From Trichodelitschia bisporula (lineage: Eukaryota; Ascomycota; Dothideomycetes; Phaeotrichales; Phaeotrichaceae), in NCBI GenBank assembly GCA_010356995.1, contig ML996690.1, forward strand, positions 371,322-435,321: DNA of 64,000 nt, read 5' to 3'. Positions within the stretch are counted from its first letter, which is position 1; each line of letters begins with the position of its first letter. The notes below the pieces were generated by a model. That model made no database searches and was not told the origin of the DNA. It saw nothing but the letters and a program-made list of their open reading frames with translations. This document shows positions 9,235 to 21,540 of the stretch, in pieces. Made by a program: the position numbers and the translations under genes.

Positions 9235-11955
9235 AGAGTATATATGTCATCGAGCTGAATGGAATGGCCGTGGGAGCAGGCTCGGAGTGCGTGACAAACC
9301 ACTGGTACTTGTTGGATCCGCCATTCCTTCCTCTTGCAGTCCCGATCCTTCTTGCGCTGGTTTTCCGCTTGCTGGGGATGGAGGAGACTGGGAAATTGCA
9401 AAGCGACGCTGCCTTGCCTCTCTCTCTCCCGATCAACCACGAAAGCGAGCGGAAGGCAGACGGCTAGGGCGGGACGGCGCGATGACACAGGCGCCTATCT
9501 CCCAAGCGGCAGTGTCTCGGGTAGCAGCATGCAGCATGCGGCAATCTTGCAGACCGCGCGGTACTTCGTCGTACGGGGCGTTGGGCCGTTGTCGAGAGCG
9601 CTGCTGTACGACAGAAACTGCGGGGAGAATGCACTTCGAGAGGAGGGATAAGGCGATATGGTTCGTCGCCTTTATTTTCGCCTTCGTCTTCCCACCGAAC
9701 TTCCACCCTCCTCCTTCTTCAGGATGCGATGGCTTTGGCTGGGGGGGGGTTCGCGAGATAGGGGAAGAGGGAGAATGAAAGAACAGAAGAAAGAAATGAT
9801 ACTAAGACAAGATGACAGAGAACAAGAAAATGAGAAGTTTTACCTCTTCGTCAAAGGCTTGAGTTCGGGGTTGGGTTGAGATGCAAAGCGAGGAGGAGAG
9901 ACGGGAACTCTGACGTTGACGTTGACTTTGGCTTTTGGCAGTCGCGATGGTCGTTGACGTCGTTCGCTCCTTCCGATCCAAAACAGAATCAGATGGTGGG
10001 GGTTGAAAGATCCAAAATTCCCACGGGGGAAAGTGCGACGGAAGGGCTGCTGACTGATTCCCCTTGCCTGTTGGAGCAGTGGGGGGGTATCTGAAGATAT
10101 TCAAAAAATCGTGACTGCCTTTCGCACTCTCTCCTCTCTTCCCGTCTCGTCCCAAAGTCGGAAAGGTGCGGTGAGGGTTGCCACTGCCTATTCTGTCTTG
10201 CCTCGGCCAGCTAGCTCCAAGGGTCTCTCCTTCTCTTTTTACGAAGGGCTGGAAGGGTTCTCGCCTCTTCGGACCTTCTGGTTGCAAGTCCACCAACGAA
10301 CAACAAGAAGTAATGCTTCGCACTCTCCTTTTACGTACAACAGGCGGCAGATAAGTCGGTAGTAATAAGATGTATAAAGCTCAGGAGGATGGAGAGGAGG
10401 TTGCGAGGGCGAGAGAGGCCGAAGGGGAGGGATGTGTTGTGTGCGGTGTGTGTGATGGTGTGGAGTGGGATGGGATGTGGTGGGGAGGCACTTTCGGTCT
10501 GACCCTTGTCTCCCTTTCGGACAAGATTCATGAGCCCCTCACCTCTCAGACTCTCTCTCTCTCTCTTTCTAAAGTTAACATCTCCCTCCTCCCCTCTCCA
10601 TCCTTCCCCCCCCGCCTCCCCCAATTCCCTAATCCCCAATCCCACTCCTTCCCCCTTGTCGCATCCCAATTTCTGCCTTTGAGAGTCACAGTGGCTGCTT
10701 CCAGCCAATGGCATTTAAGGATAGAAAGTGGACGCCATCATTCTCACCTTGTCAGCTTGTCCCCTCCCTTGCCTGTGCCACGCGCCAAGCCAACATTTTT
10801 CACCCTCTTTGACTAACGGCCCTGTCTCTTTGTCCAATGATCTTCCTCGGGTCTCCCAGCCGCACGTGTGCAAGCATCGATAACCCGTGCCAAGATCCTC
10901 TAGAGCGAGAATCACGTGCTTGAAGGTGGCTGGAACCGGGATCAAATTCTCGAAACCACAAAAAAACGCCTTCGGTGGCTGAAATGGAAAAGGAACGTGG
11001 ACGGTTGACCCCGCAGGCCAAACAAAAAATGAAAGACCGTCAATTGGGCATACAGATAAGCCCAACACAAAAGCGGGCGCATGTCACTGCAAAAAACCCA
11101 CGTCCCGTAGCTCTCCCTACAAAACTCTCCCGTCTTGCAGAAAGCAATGTCCATTTTGAACAGCGGAACCCCTGGCTTGCGTGTCCCAATCCCTCCCTCA
11201 CCACCCCCGCAACCCGCCCCCTCACCACCCCACTTCCATCACGCCCCGAGGTCCTTGTCGAAGCCCTGCTGCGCGTGAGTCTCAGGGCATATTCCAGGGT
11301 TCAGGCCTTGAGGCACGACGGCGCGGGCGGCCCTTGAAGCCTGGGGAAATATGCGGGCAGCCGTCCAGCAGTGCGGCCTCCGATGCGGCTCCCTGACTCT
11401 GACCACACGCACATACTGTCCTGCGTTCGGCGGTCTTCGGGAGACGCTGTTAGGAATGAGAATGACAGCGCCCTCATTCTGGCGGGTCACTGTGGACCAG
11501 AGATGCAACTAGCAAAGGCTCACCTCCTTCTCGTGCTACACATAAGTGAACTGACGCTACTGGTCGGCTTTGTTGTCGAACACATTCAGCACACACTCAC
11601 ATTTCTAGGCTTTGCGCCGTGCGCCCAAGAGGCAAGGGACAGGCAATCATGTGTCACTCGCGTGTAACCTGTCGTCCGGCGCCCCTTCCAGAGGCGGCGC
11701 GGCTGCCGATGTCCCCCCGCTGCACACACGTTCGCACTTGTGTTGCACAATATGAGCTTCCATTCTGCTATTATTCTTCCAACCCACAACAGTGGCGGCC
11801 CATAGCAGGTCCCGAACACGGAGAGTACTTGGTCGACCTGGGAAAGGAATCCGAAAAGACTCGCTGATAGCACAGCCATGCTATCAATACCCCGCAGCGA
11901 ATCGCAGCCTGGACGGAAGTTCTACAGAACTCGCAACCCTCACACCATGCTTGAC
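9235..11955. other. long non-coding stretch upstream of the Kelch gene
   Basis: About 2.7 kb without a supported gene. On the Kelch (minus) strand 9757-9840 and much of 10100-10400 are pyrimidine-rich, typical of fungal leaders and 5' UTR introns. A (CT)n run lies near 10549-10569, followed by C-rich DNA to 10620. Two CACGTG cores lie at 10863-10868 and 10913-10918. The short open frames present overlap each other on both strands and show no domain. Confidence 0.5.
10863..10918. promoter_or_regulatory. paired CACGTG E-boxes
   Basis: Two CACGTG cores, at 10863-10868 and 10913-10918, with 50 bp between starts. They lie between the Kelch gene and the peroxiredoxin gene, about 1.6 kb from the Kelch start. 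A role as an upstream activating site is inference. Confidence 0.25.
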
Positions 11956-12755
11956 TTAAACCGCAGCGCTAGTCTTCTCCTTGGGCAGGGGAGTGAACCG
12001 CAGGTACGGCTTCACGATCTTGAAATCGGGGAACAGCGTCTTGGCCTCCTCGTTCTTGACCGACGGGTGGACAATAACATCATCACCGGGCACCCAGTTG
12101 ATGGGAGTGGTGATGCGGTGCTTGTCACCCGTCTGGAGGGAGTCGACAACGCGCAGCACCTCGGCGGTGTTGCGGCCGGTGGAGGCGGGGTAGGAGAGGA
12201 TGAGGCGGATGGTCTTCTTGGGATCAATGATGAAGACGGAGCGGATGGTGAACGCCTATATCCCCGATTACTACGCGCTCACCTTCACAGTGCACAGCCT
12301 TGACTTACAATGCCCTTGGAGTCGACGTTCGTGGTGTCTTGGTAGTCAAGCCTGTAGGACCCGGTCAGACAAGGGAGAGGAAAACTCCGTGTCGAAACTG
12401 CTCACATGTCGTAGAGATATGCCACCTTGCGCTCTTTATCACCGATGATCGGGAAGGTGAGGTTACTGCCGGAAATCTCGTTGATGTCCTTGATCCAGCC
12501 GGAGTGGCTGTCGATGGTGTTGGCGGACAGGCCGATCAGCTTCACGCCACGTTTTGCGAACTCGGGCTCGAGCTTCGCGAAGGCACCCAGCTCGGTGGTG
12601 CACACGGGAGTGTAGTCCTCGGGGTGCGAGAATAGTACAACCCAGTTGTCGCCGATGAACTCGTGGAAGTTGATGGGGCCATTGGTGGTCTCCGCATCGA
12701 AGTTGGGGGCGATGCTGCCGAGGCGGAGGGGAGCAGGGCGCGGATCTGAGGCCAT
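11956..12755 (-). CDS. 1-Cys peroxiredoxin (Prx6 type)
   Basis: Thiol peroxidase that reduces hydrogen peroxide and organic or phospholipid hydroperoxides. Exons are 12755-12406, 12351-12309 and 12255-11956 (230 residues), with introns of 54 and 53 bp. The peroxidatic Cys52 sits in the family motif PEDYTPVCTTELG. The downstream Arg is in the long C-terminal extension that marks the Prx6 subfamily (TTPINWVPGDDVIVHP, then PYLRFTPLP). The middle exon (LDYQDTTNVDSKGI) is only 43 bp, so an unspliced reading misses it. No targeting peptide is visible, so the cytosol is the likely location. The start chosen is MASDPRP; the frame runs 44 codons further upstream, but that part looks like leader. Length and motifs fit the family well. 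Confidence 0.93.
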
Positions 12756-15455
12756 TATAGCTGTTGATGTGCGGGTTGTAGGGTGAGGTGGTGGTCGTGA
12801 AGCGAGAGAAGTGTGCGTTGCGGTGATGGGATGATGACAGGAGTTTTGTTTAAGAAGATTTCTCGCTTTCTGGAACGGGACCCCCAAATGTGGGGCACCC
12901 TGAGGTTATTTGTACTGGGAAGGCCCGGCAGCAAACGGCCTCAACGGCACGATGGCGGGGTCAAAACACCATGTGGTATCAATAATCAATCAAAGTGGCG
13001 TCGAAATTGCGTGCTGTTCGAGACCCTGCTAACCGCACACCAAGGCATCGCCACAGACCAGACGACCAAAGGAAAATGTCAAAAAGGTAGGATCGCTTGA
13101 ACGAGGCTGGTGCTGACGACTTCTCATTGCTCATCGACCCCTCCAAGTCAAGCAATTGAAAATGACGTGCTCGCATGCTTAACCTCGTCATCCCCGATGA
13201 GGAAAGTGGGGGAGCGGCCACTAAAACATTTTGGCGGCAACAACCGCCTTGCCGCTCATAGCCTACAAGCGGCATCAATCATTTTTGCAAAGACACTCCC
13301 AAATTCATTGCAGTCATTGTACGCAAATTGGTATCACCCGACTGCTAAAAGGGACGCCATAAGGCAAAGTCGGCTTTCCATCATACTTTGTCGGCAGAGT
13401 TTGAGCAATGGGCTAATATAAGCCTTGCCACGTGAAGTCGTGGGGGCGGTGGCGGGATTTGAAGGAGACGAAGTGCTGTGCGACCCTAAGGGAAATTGAG
13501 TACAGCCCATCCTACAGGTTGTAAATCGGTCTTTAATAGTGGGAGCCTTTTAGCTGTCCACAATTTCTGAACGCCCAGCTCACACTTGACGGACCACTGC
13601 AAGGTGACAATTGATGGATTTGGACCAGTACCGTACATATCTGAAGCCTTTTCCTGAATTGCCATCCAATGCTTGTGGCTGCTGCTCGCAGCCAATGACC
13701 TTTTGTTCAGCATAACGGTTGTTGTGCGAGCCCGCCGTGTCGCGGCATGTGTGGCAGCGTAATTATGACCTCGCACCCCCGGAGGATCTGGCCTGAACAG
13801 CCTCGTGCTAAGGTCTAGCCGGTACTGCATCTATTAGAACTAAAGCGGGCGTACAAAACGCTTCCCAATCGCAAGTCTTAGGCTAGCCTTGCGAGAGGCG
13901 ACATATTTGACATCTCGACAGCCAAGCCAGCTCCTACTCGTTCCAGCTTCCAGAAGATTAGAACTACTCGGGATAGGGTTCAGTTCTCGGGTAGCAAAAA
14001 TCTCCATAACGGACCGAGACTGTCGCATACGGATGTTTTCGTGGACCAGCATCAGAATTTCCGTCCTAGTGATGCCCACCGTTGAGCACAGATGCCTCGG
14101 GCGTCAGGCGGGTTAAATTCTGCAAGAGTAGGGAAGCTCCAACCGATGTCGGTCTACTTGATAAGACAATCTGGTTGTAGTCATGCGGCGAAGTAGACCG
14201 ACCTTTTGGCAACGCCGATATGCTTTGTGGCGCATGTACGGTATAAAGCCCGACGACATGACCTTGAGTATCTGTCAAAGGAGGATATACTTACAGGCTT
14301 TGCTTCTATATACATGCTAATGACTCTGATGGAAGTCGACAGAGCCCCCGCCCCCCGAAGCCGAGAAGCGCACTCGACGAGTCCTTGGAATAATTCGTAG
14401 AACAAGATTATTGACCTGATGTTGAACCGGTCTTCGGCGCCTCAATGTTGTGCTGTTCAGTGTGATTTGATACCAAGATGGCGGAACCGAGCCATGCATC
14501 TGCGGGCAGTGCGGAACTTGCCTCGCAGACTTCTGCGGAGCCATCGTCAGGTGGCTTCGGGCTAGAAACGATATTTTCCCGTGCAGTTAGCACGGGAGAT
14601 GGGCCAAGAAATGTAGGAGCGATTACGGAGCCGGGATCAGATGAAGCCAGGCGTATCGGTAAGGCACATAGCAGGCTCCAAGGCATGCAAGGCCAAAATC
14701 TGATTACTGCATCGCCTACTACGTATGCGGAAGCGGTGATGCCGTTGCCACTTTCACTCCGTTAAGTTGGTGCATTTCAGAAAGCGGAAATCCATCTTGA
14801 ACCTGCGAGTAGTACTCTCATATTGTTCGCCCTTACTATCCCTTTGAGCTGATCCCTCGTCAGTACGACTATTCCATCCACGGCATTCGATCCTTGATAC
14901 TATCATGATGTTGACTTGTTCGCTACGGGTACTAGAACTAGAACTAGGAGCTAGTCCTCTGCAACTGTCTGCATGTCGCGCACATGGGTTCCTCGGTCAA
15001 GTCACACAATATTTTTCCCAACAAATCTCCCTTCCATAAAGTTTAGCTGATTTACTTAATGGCTAGTCCCGATTTCGAGATTCGGCAGCATGCGCCTAGG
15101 AGTCATTCATTACAACTTTGATACCTGGAATTCCGCGGAGATATGTGCAGAAAGCACGATGACAGCCCGACTTCATGGAGCTGACTTTGACACTACTCAC
15201 CACGCCCTACAGAGTCTTCTCTTGAACTATTCGTCGATACAGGCCCGAAATTCCGTCTGCCAATCGGTATGGTTGAGTCTACAGCGGGTTAGAGATCTGC
15301 GGCGCATGTCCCCGTCCCCGCGCGGCACCCATTATCAGCCTTTGGATGGACATGATGATAAATCTCGAGCCCATGACGCACTTATCTGGGGGATAAAGGG
15401 AAGCTATCCCCTCAGCTGCATCTAAGACTCATATTTTGCTCTCTCGTACACCAAT
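12756..15455. other. intergenic, 2.7 kb
   Basis: Holds the peroxiredoxin promoter on the left and the DHA1 transporter promoter on the right. A TATA-like ATATAA near 13417 followed by CACGTG at 13429-13434 looks promoter-like but has no matching gene beside it. Short frames, such as 14478-14765 on the plus strand, have no recognisable domain. TCTAGTTC-type short direct repeats occur near 14930. Confidence 0.45.
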
Positions 15456-17276
15456 ATGGCCATTCCCGAGACGGTTTCGCGTTCGCATTCGGATATAACG
15501 CTCGATCTATCCACCGGGAATAAGGTTGGAGACCACAGCAGGGACGACTCCCTTCCTTCCATCTCCTCGGCCACGTTGGAGTCAGAGAAAGCTCCGGCAA
15601 TATGGCGATTGGAAGATACCCCGAACATTGGCCCCGCTTCACTTCCCATCCTCTACCAATTCCTCGACTTTGATACCCACATCCCAAGCCCCGTTTCCTA
15701 TTCCCGAAAGTCGGATGCACCCATTCCGCCTGAGCCGCCGAGCCTCTCCGCCTTTACCTCCCCTTTCTCTTGGAGCTCGGTTCACAAATCATGTATACTG
15801 GTTATCTCATGCGTGGGAACATTCCTCGCCGCTTTTACGTCTGGTGCGTACAGCCCGAGCGTCCAGCAAATGGCCTCCGAATGGCATGTCTCCACCGTGG
15901 CCGTGCTGGTAGGCGTCACCACATTCACTACGGGATTTGGCCTGGCGCCTATGGTCCTGGCACCTTTCAGTGAAGCCAATGGCCGCTATCCTGTCTTCCT
16001 TTGGTCAGGCCTCCTCTTCGCCTTTTGTCAAGCGTCTTGCGCTTACACCAAGTCCCTTGCTGGCTTTCTCGTCGCCCGATTCTTTGTCGGCGTATCCTCC
16101 AGTGTCTTCAGTACCAATGTGGGCGGCGTTCTCAGCGATATATACCATGCGCCCGATCGAAACGCCCCTATGGCATACTTCTGTGCTTTTGCACTGGCAG
16201 GAACAGGCTCCGGATCGGTGGTCGGAGGGTTTGTAGGCCAGGCGTTGGGCTGGCGCTGGATCTTCTGGTTGCAGGTTATCTTCGATGGGTTGCTGCTGCT
16301 TGTTATGGCGGCGTGGTTTCCAGAGACCAGAGGAAGCGTCTTACTCCGGCGGAAGGCGCAGGCGCTCAACCGCTGGTACGAAGAGCTCGAGAAAAACGGT
16401 TACCCCGGCCTCCTCTCCACGCAGTCTCCCACCGATGCAAACAACTCGACTTCCACTCCCGTATCGACGCCCGGCACTTCTTCGGTTGTCTATCGCATCC
16501 GCTGGCGCGCCCCACTGGATGGCGATTCACCGACGCTGCCGACTCTCGACGCACCGCCCGAGAAACCCAACTTCGTTGAGCTCATGAGGGTATCTCTCAT
16601 TCGTCCCTTCTATCTGCTCTTCACAGAGCCGGTTGTCTTTTGGTTTTCCGCCTGGATATCATTCTCCTGGGCAGTACTGTACCTCAACCTTGCCTCCATC
16701 CCAATCGTCTTCCGTTCCGTGTATGGCTTCACCCCCGCGCAATGCGGAGCGGTTTTCTCGGGAATCGTCATCGGCGCCATAATATCGACCCCTTTGTTCA
16801 TCTTACAAGAGAGAGTGGCGAAACGGCGTGGGTGGCTGCCCGACAGTCCCGAAGCCCGACTGTACTTCGTCTGCCCGGCGGCATTGTTCATGCCAGTCGG
16901 CATCTTCATATTTGCCTGGACGTCGCGTGAGACTGTCTCATGGGCGGTGCCTGCAGTGGCAGTGGGGATCTCGACGATTGGCATTTACGGCATCTATCTA
17001 GCGACCTTCAACTACCTGGCGGACACGTACCACTGTTACGCAAGTTCGGCGATCGCAGCGCAGAGTTGTTGCCGGAACCTTCTCGGCGGCGTCTTCCCAC
17101 TGGTGATACAGAGAATGTACGGAACCATGGGCTACGGAGGCGCAGGAAGCTTGCTGGGAGGAATTGCACTACTGCTGTCAGCCGTCCCATGGGTGCTGGT
17201 GGTATGGGGAGAGAGGATTAGGGCACGCAGCATATTTGCTCAAGGGATGGTGGTGCTCGAGAAACGCGAGCATTGA
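15456..17276 (+). CDS. MFS transporter, DHA1 (drug:H+ antiporter-1, 12 TM) family
   Basis: Proton-driven exporter of the plasma membrane, of the fungal multidrug/polyamine group. It is a single exon of 606 residues. A hydrophilic N-terminal tail of about 105 residues is followed by TM1 (SCILVISCVGTFLAAFTSGA) and the loop 2-3 motif FSEANGRYPVFLWSG. TM5 carries GTGSGSVVGGFVGQALGWRW, the antiporter motif C region. The central loop, about residues 295-375, joins two six-helix halves. The second half begins near RPFYLLFTEPVVFWFSAWIS. The typical TM4 sequence GFLVARFFVGVSSSVFSTNV is present. The substrate cannot be read from sequence. A second MFS gene lies 0.9 kb downstream on the same strand but belongs to a different family, so co-function is not implied. 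Confidence 0.9.
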   Translation: MAIPETVSRSHSDITLDLSTGNKVGDHSRDDSLPSISSATLESEKAPAIWRLEDTPNIGPASLPILYQFLDFDTHIPSPVSYSRKSDAPIPPEPPSLSAFTSPFSWSSVHKSCILVISCVGTFLAAFTSGAYSPSVQQMASEWHVSTVAVLVGVTTFTTGFGLAPMVLAPFSEANGRYPVFLWSGLLFAFCQASCAYTKSLAGFLVARFFVGVSSSVFSTNVGGVLSDIYHAPDRNAPMAYFCAFALAGTGSGSVVGGFVGQALGWRWIFWLQVIFDGLLLLVMAAWFPETRGSVLLRRKAQALNRWYEELEKNGYPGLLSTQSPTDANNSTSTPVSTPGTSSVVYRIRWRAPLDGDSPTLPTLDAPPEKPNFVELMRVSLIRPFYLLFTEPVVFWFSAWISFSWAVLYLNLASIPIVFRSVYGFTPAQCGAVFSGIVIGAIISTPLFILQERVAKRRGWLPDSPEARLYFVCPAALFMPVGIFIFAWTSRETVSWAVPAVAVGISTIGIYGIYLATFNYLADTYHCYASSAIAAQSCCRNLLGGVFPLVIQRMYGTMGYGGAGSLLGGIALLLSAVPWVLVVWGERIRARSIFAQGMVVLEKREH

Positions 17277-18139
17277 GTGACATCACCCTCTGGGAAATCG
17301 GAATGCATGGAAAGGATATGGACATGGATTTTCATGAGTCAACGGCCAACCATCGGCTCACCGTTCAGTGTAGCGTCATGCGGGGCGTCATGCCATCAGG
17401 AGCCACGTCTGCAGCAGACTAAGAGGTGTAACGTATTCGGATGCAATGTATCAAACTGCAATCTTTCGGCATAGAAGTCCCCCCCGCCGCAAACGCTGGA
17501 CAACCGCTGTAGAGCTCCGCAAACGGCGTGGTGTTGGTGAAATGTGCACACATTGTCGCTTTCTGACCAATACGGCCATCTTCGGATATTCAAAACCCGA
17601 TTCGGGCATGTCGATACTCCAAGTTTGAAGAATTCCAAAGAAGCGAAGGAAGGGGTGGTAGCTTAAGACGTTTCGAGACGAAGAGGTCTGCTGGGGACGA
17701 AGTACGGAAAGAAATTTCCCCGCTCCGTTAGTCACCACGCCTTGTGGCCTGATACCTGACTGGATGCCTGATATGCCGGTAAGTGGCGGGTCACAGCAGG
17801 CTACTGCATCTCCCCGACGGGATTTCGGGAGGCAGAAAGTCCTCGGCGGCAAATGGATCGGCAATGGGCGCATCCCCTTTCATGCCCAACCTCTCGCGTG
17901 CTTTGATCATCGAGTACCCGTCGGCATACATAGCGTCACCTTTGCAGGACAGAATATCCGGTAGCGGCGAGGTCCTCTGTCGTATCAGCGCTATCTACAC
18001 CCCCGCGTCTTCGGCATTCTGTCCCGCAGACACTTGCCACGGCGATATCGCGCGGGCTCTGGAAGACAAAACTGAGTTCCCGACCACATTTGAGCCTTAC
18101 TGTTCCTGATTCACGTTTCTGGCGGTGTTTTGTGACCCA
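17277..18139. other. intergenic between two MFS genes
   Basis: About 860 bp. Antisense and sense short frames are present (for example 17451-17873 minus), with no domain and no conserved start. Probably the 3' UTR of the first gene and the promoter of the second. Confidence 0.45.
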
Positions 18140-19934
18140 ATGGCACCTGAAAATGGAGCGAGCGAGACATCGCCTCTGCTTGGGGGCGCCAATCATCACG
18201 ATCATGACGATCATTTGGCAAAGGTCACTTCGCACCCGATAGATGCCAGTGCTGGATTTGTGCCCCAAGGGGCCGACCCGTACGAGTATGACACTGAAGA
18301 GGACGAGGAGGATGGTGATATCGAACGGCAGGCGAGCGTTGTAAGCACGGCGAGCAGGAGCCGACCGTACGAGGGGATACCTGAAATGAAAAAGCAAATG
18401 CCCTATATCTTGCCGGCAATAGGCATTGGTGTGAGTTTTCACAGAATAGAAGCTCCATTTGACAAACCATTGACATGAGCAGGTCTTCCTAGCCGCCGCG
18501 GATCAAACAATAATCGTGTCCAGCGCAGCGCGTATCGGCTCAGACCTCAATGCTCTGAGCAAGACGTCATGGATTGCGACCGCCTACTTCCTCACGCTCA
18601 CTGCCACTCAGCCATTGTACGGCAAGCTCTCTGATATATTTGGCCGCAAAGAATGTCTCCTCTTCGCTTACGTTGTGTTCGGCGTCGGCTGCTTGTTCTG
18701 CGGCCTGTCACAGAATATGAACCAGCTCATCGCCAGTCGTGCCTTCTCGGGTATCGGCGGAGGCGGGATGACAACCGTTGTCAGCATCCTGATGTCCGAC
18801 ATTGTCCCGCTGCGAGAGCGAGGTAAATATCAAGGATACATCAACATCATGTTCGCCAGCGGCAGCGCCGTCGGCGCACCACTTGGCGGTATTTTGTCCG
18901 ACTATATCAGCTGGAGATGGGCCTTCCTCGTCCAAACGCCTCTCTGTTTCGTCGCCTTGCTTGCCGTGGGCATCGTGCTCAAGATGCCGGCCCGCGAGCA
19001 AACCCACTGGAAGCACAAACTCCGCCGCCTCGACGCCTTCGCCGTCCTCCTCCTCGCAGCCGTAGTAACATTGCTACTCGGCCTTGACCGCGGAAGCAAC
19101 GAGGGCTGGGACGACAAATACACCATCACCCTCGTCAGCGTCTCCCTCCCACTCTTCGTCCTCTTCGCTCTCGCAGAGATCTACCTCGCACCGGAGCCCT
19201 TCGCACCCGGTCACATCATCTTCGATCGTTCCCTCTTTGCTGCCTACCTATGCAACTTCTTCTCCATGGGCGGCTTCATGGCCGCCATCTTCTACATCCC
19301 GCTGCACTTCCAAGCTGTATACGGTCTGTCGGCTACGCAGGCCGGTCTGCGCCTCATTCCAACCATCATCTGCAGCGTCACAGGCTCTCTGCTCGGCGGA
19401 ATTTACATGCAAAAGACAGGGCGCTACTACTGGATCACAGTCAGCGCGTACACCGCGCTGACGCTCGGCATGGCCATCGTCCTATGCAGCGCGGGCCTCA
19501 TAGGCAGCTCCATCGCGGGCGTGATGGCAGGCTCAATGGTCGGGAGCTTCGGCAACGGCATCGGAGTGACAACGACCCTGATCGGACTGATTGCGAACGC
19601 GGGACACTCCGACCAGGCTGTCGCAACGGCATGCTCGTACCTGTTCCGCAGTCTGGGTAGCGTGTTTGGCGTGAGCATGAGCGCGGCGCTGGCGAACCAG
19701 GTGCTAAGGACGGAGTTGCGGAAGGAGTTGCATAGCGGGCGGAGGGCGGAGGAGATTGCGGAGCGGGTGCGGGAGAGCTTGGAGTATTTGAAAGACTTGG
19801 AGCCGGCGGTTAGGGAGGTTGTGCGCAAGTGCTATGACAAGAGCACGAGGGCTGCGTTCGGGCTGCAGGTGTCTATTGTTTTTGGGGCGGCGGTGGCGGC
19901 GTTTTGGATTCGGGAGAAGAAGCTGGTGCATTGA
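18140..19934 (+). CDS. MFS transporter, DHA2 family, vacuolar basic-amino-acid (Vba)-like
   Basis: Fourteen-helix proton antiporter. Exons are 18140-18430 and 18483-19934 (580 residues); the 52-bp intron has GTGAGT and an AG just before VFLAAADQTI. The acidic N-terminal tail contains ETSPLL (residues 9-14), an [DE]xxxL[LI] dileucine signal of the type that sends fungal membrane proteins to the vacuole. TM1 is followed by the DHA2 signature SWIATAYFLTLTATQPLYGK and loop motif LSDIFGRKECL. Motif C appears as GSAVGAPLGGILSDYISWRW. Similar tails and cores are seen in Vba1/Vba2-type transporters that move Lys, His or Arg into the vacuole; other DHA2 members export toxins, so the substrate is inferred. 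An ATG 15 bp upstream is an alternative start. Confidence 0.88.
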
Positions 19935-20497
19935 GTACGGTATGCGGCTGGAGGAAGCCACGGTGGTACCGGTATAGCGTAAGCAGTACGTTTGGGTGTT
20001 GTATGTAGCGCCATTGGATGTTGTTGGTGGTCTGACATAATAATGCCTCAGATGAGAGCGGCAGAGCTGTCATTCTCGTGACCAGCAAGGCCTCATTTGC
20101 CGCCGCGCTACTGTTTGATGATGCCCTTGCGCGTTAGATCGACGATGCAAGCGTCTATTTGCCCGAGCGACAAGCCGCGGAGGTGAAAATGCGGGGGAAT
20201 GCCGTATTGCATGGCACATCGTGGCGCCAAGATGGCTTACTGTGACGTCAACCGTCAGCCATCACGGAAAGTCGGCTGATCATCAAAGAGATCGTCAAAG
20301 CTCAACAAAGAAAAGTGCGGGGTAAGAAGGAATGTGAGGACCAAGCTCTGGAAGGACTCCAGAGAATGTGTAGATTACTTCTGCCCCTCCATCGGGGGAG
20401 CATCTCGTTTTGGAATTATCATAATAACATAAACTCGCGCAAAAGAGGTATCAGAAACCAAAAAGAGCAGCTCATCGCAAAATCTTGCAGGCGCCTT
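19935..20497. other. convergent intergenic stretch
   Basis: About 560 bp between two genes that end toward each other. Expected to hold both 3' UTRs. No other feature is supported. Confidence 0.5.
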
Positions 20498-21540
20498 CTA
20501 AACAGACTGGTCGTTGCGCGCAGTGCTGTTGTCCACCTTGTTCCTCCGCTCGCGGCCCTTCTCCGACCAGGGGAAATGCGCGACAGGAATAACGAAGAAG
20601 CTGCGAGAGATGTCAGTTGTTGGTCCAGCGTAGAGATGAAGTCACCGTACCTGTTGGTGGAGTCGGCAATACCAGCCAGTGCGTTGTACCACGCCAGGAA
20701 CGCCGCGAGCATACCAAACCCACCGCCGCCCTTGATGCAGCTAATATTCAGGGTACCATCGGCATTCCGGGCAAGATGGCCGATGGCGAGCAGCAGGAAC
20801 GCCATGTCTAGAGTGAAGAAGAGGAAGAAGAAGGCTACGGTCGAGCGCAGGGTGCAGAGTAGGAGAATGAAGGTAAAGATGAACCAGCCCATCAGGAAGT
20901 ATCCCATGGAATCGTTGAAGTGTGCGGCTTTGGCGCCGCCAAGTGCAGTCACAATACCGAAGCCAGGGGTGAGGGTGAAACCAAAGGCAATCCAGAACCC
21001 GCCGTAGGAGCTGAGGGCAGTAGCACCGAAGGTGTTCCCTGCGGCAATTTCCCTATTGAGGTATTTAGCGATTGCCGTAGAGGGATTCCCACATAACTCA
21101 CCACATGCCGGCCAGCAACTGAACCAGTCCGCCGTAGGCGAGGGCCAAGCCCACGACAATGTTGGACTCGGTAACACCACGGGTTTGGAGGTTGATGAGG
21201 GACAGGACGAAGGTCGTGAGAGCGAAAGCAGAGAGACCGAGCGGTGCGGGGTTGGCTAGCCGGCTCTTGGGCGCGCGGTACAGACCAGGCTGGAAGCTAC
21301 CGCCGAAGGCCGGGAGACTGAGAGAGGGATCATTGGTGGCCATGTGCGCAAGGGGGTTGCCGCCATAGTCGTACGGCCGGCGCTGGGCTACATGAGGGTC
21401 GGCAGTGGCGAAATCCGCAGATGCCCGGTTGCCATTGAGGTTCGTCTTCTCCGCTGTGGGAAAGTTTGTTCCGTCCTGTGGATGTTAATGGGATGCGATG
21501 GTGAGCTGTGGAAAGCATGACATACGGTGTGGGTTGCCAT
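20498..21540 (-). CDS. GPR1/FUN34/YaaH (AceTr) acetate transporter
   Basis: Plasma-membrane acetate uptake channel of the Ady2/AcpA/SatP family. Exons are 21540-21526, 21475-21102, 21052-20651 and 20600-20498 (297 residues). The first coding exon is only 15 bp (MATHT), and the last begins inside a codon ([11 protein letters not shown]). The family signature [19 protein letters not shown] lies at the start of TM1. TM2 is followed by [20 protein letters not shown] and [11 protein letters not shown], both conserved in the family, so the junction at Trp-Glu is firmly placed. Six helices can be counted. The N-terminal tail has [11 protein letters not shown], also conserved. In other fungi such genes are induced by acetate and repressed by glucose; nothing in the promoter was tested here. 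Confidence 0.93.

Noticed and set aside
14478-14765. 95-codon plus-strand frame starting MAEPSHASAG
   Set aside because: No domain, no clear promoter, and similar frames occur on the opposite strand. It could be a small gene, but nothing supports that.
15456-21540. Three transporter genes in a row as a biosynthetic or detoxification cluster
   Set aside because: They belong to three unrelated families and no backbone or tailoring enzyme gene is nearby; proximity alone is not evidence.
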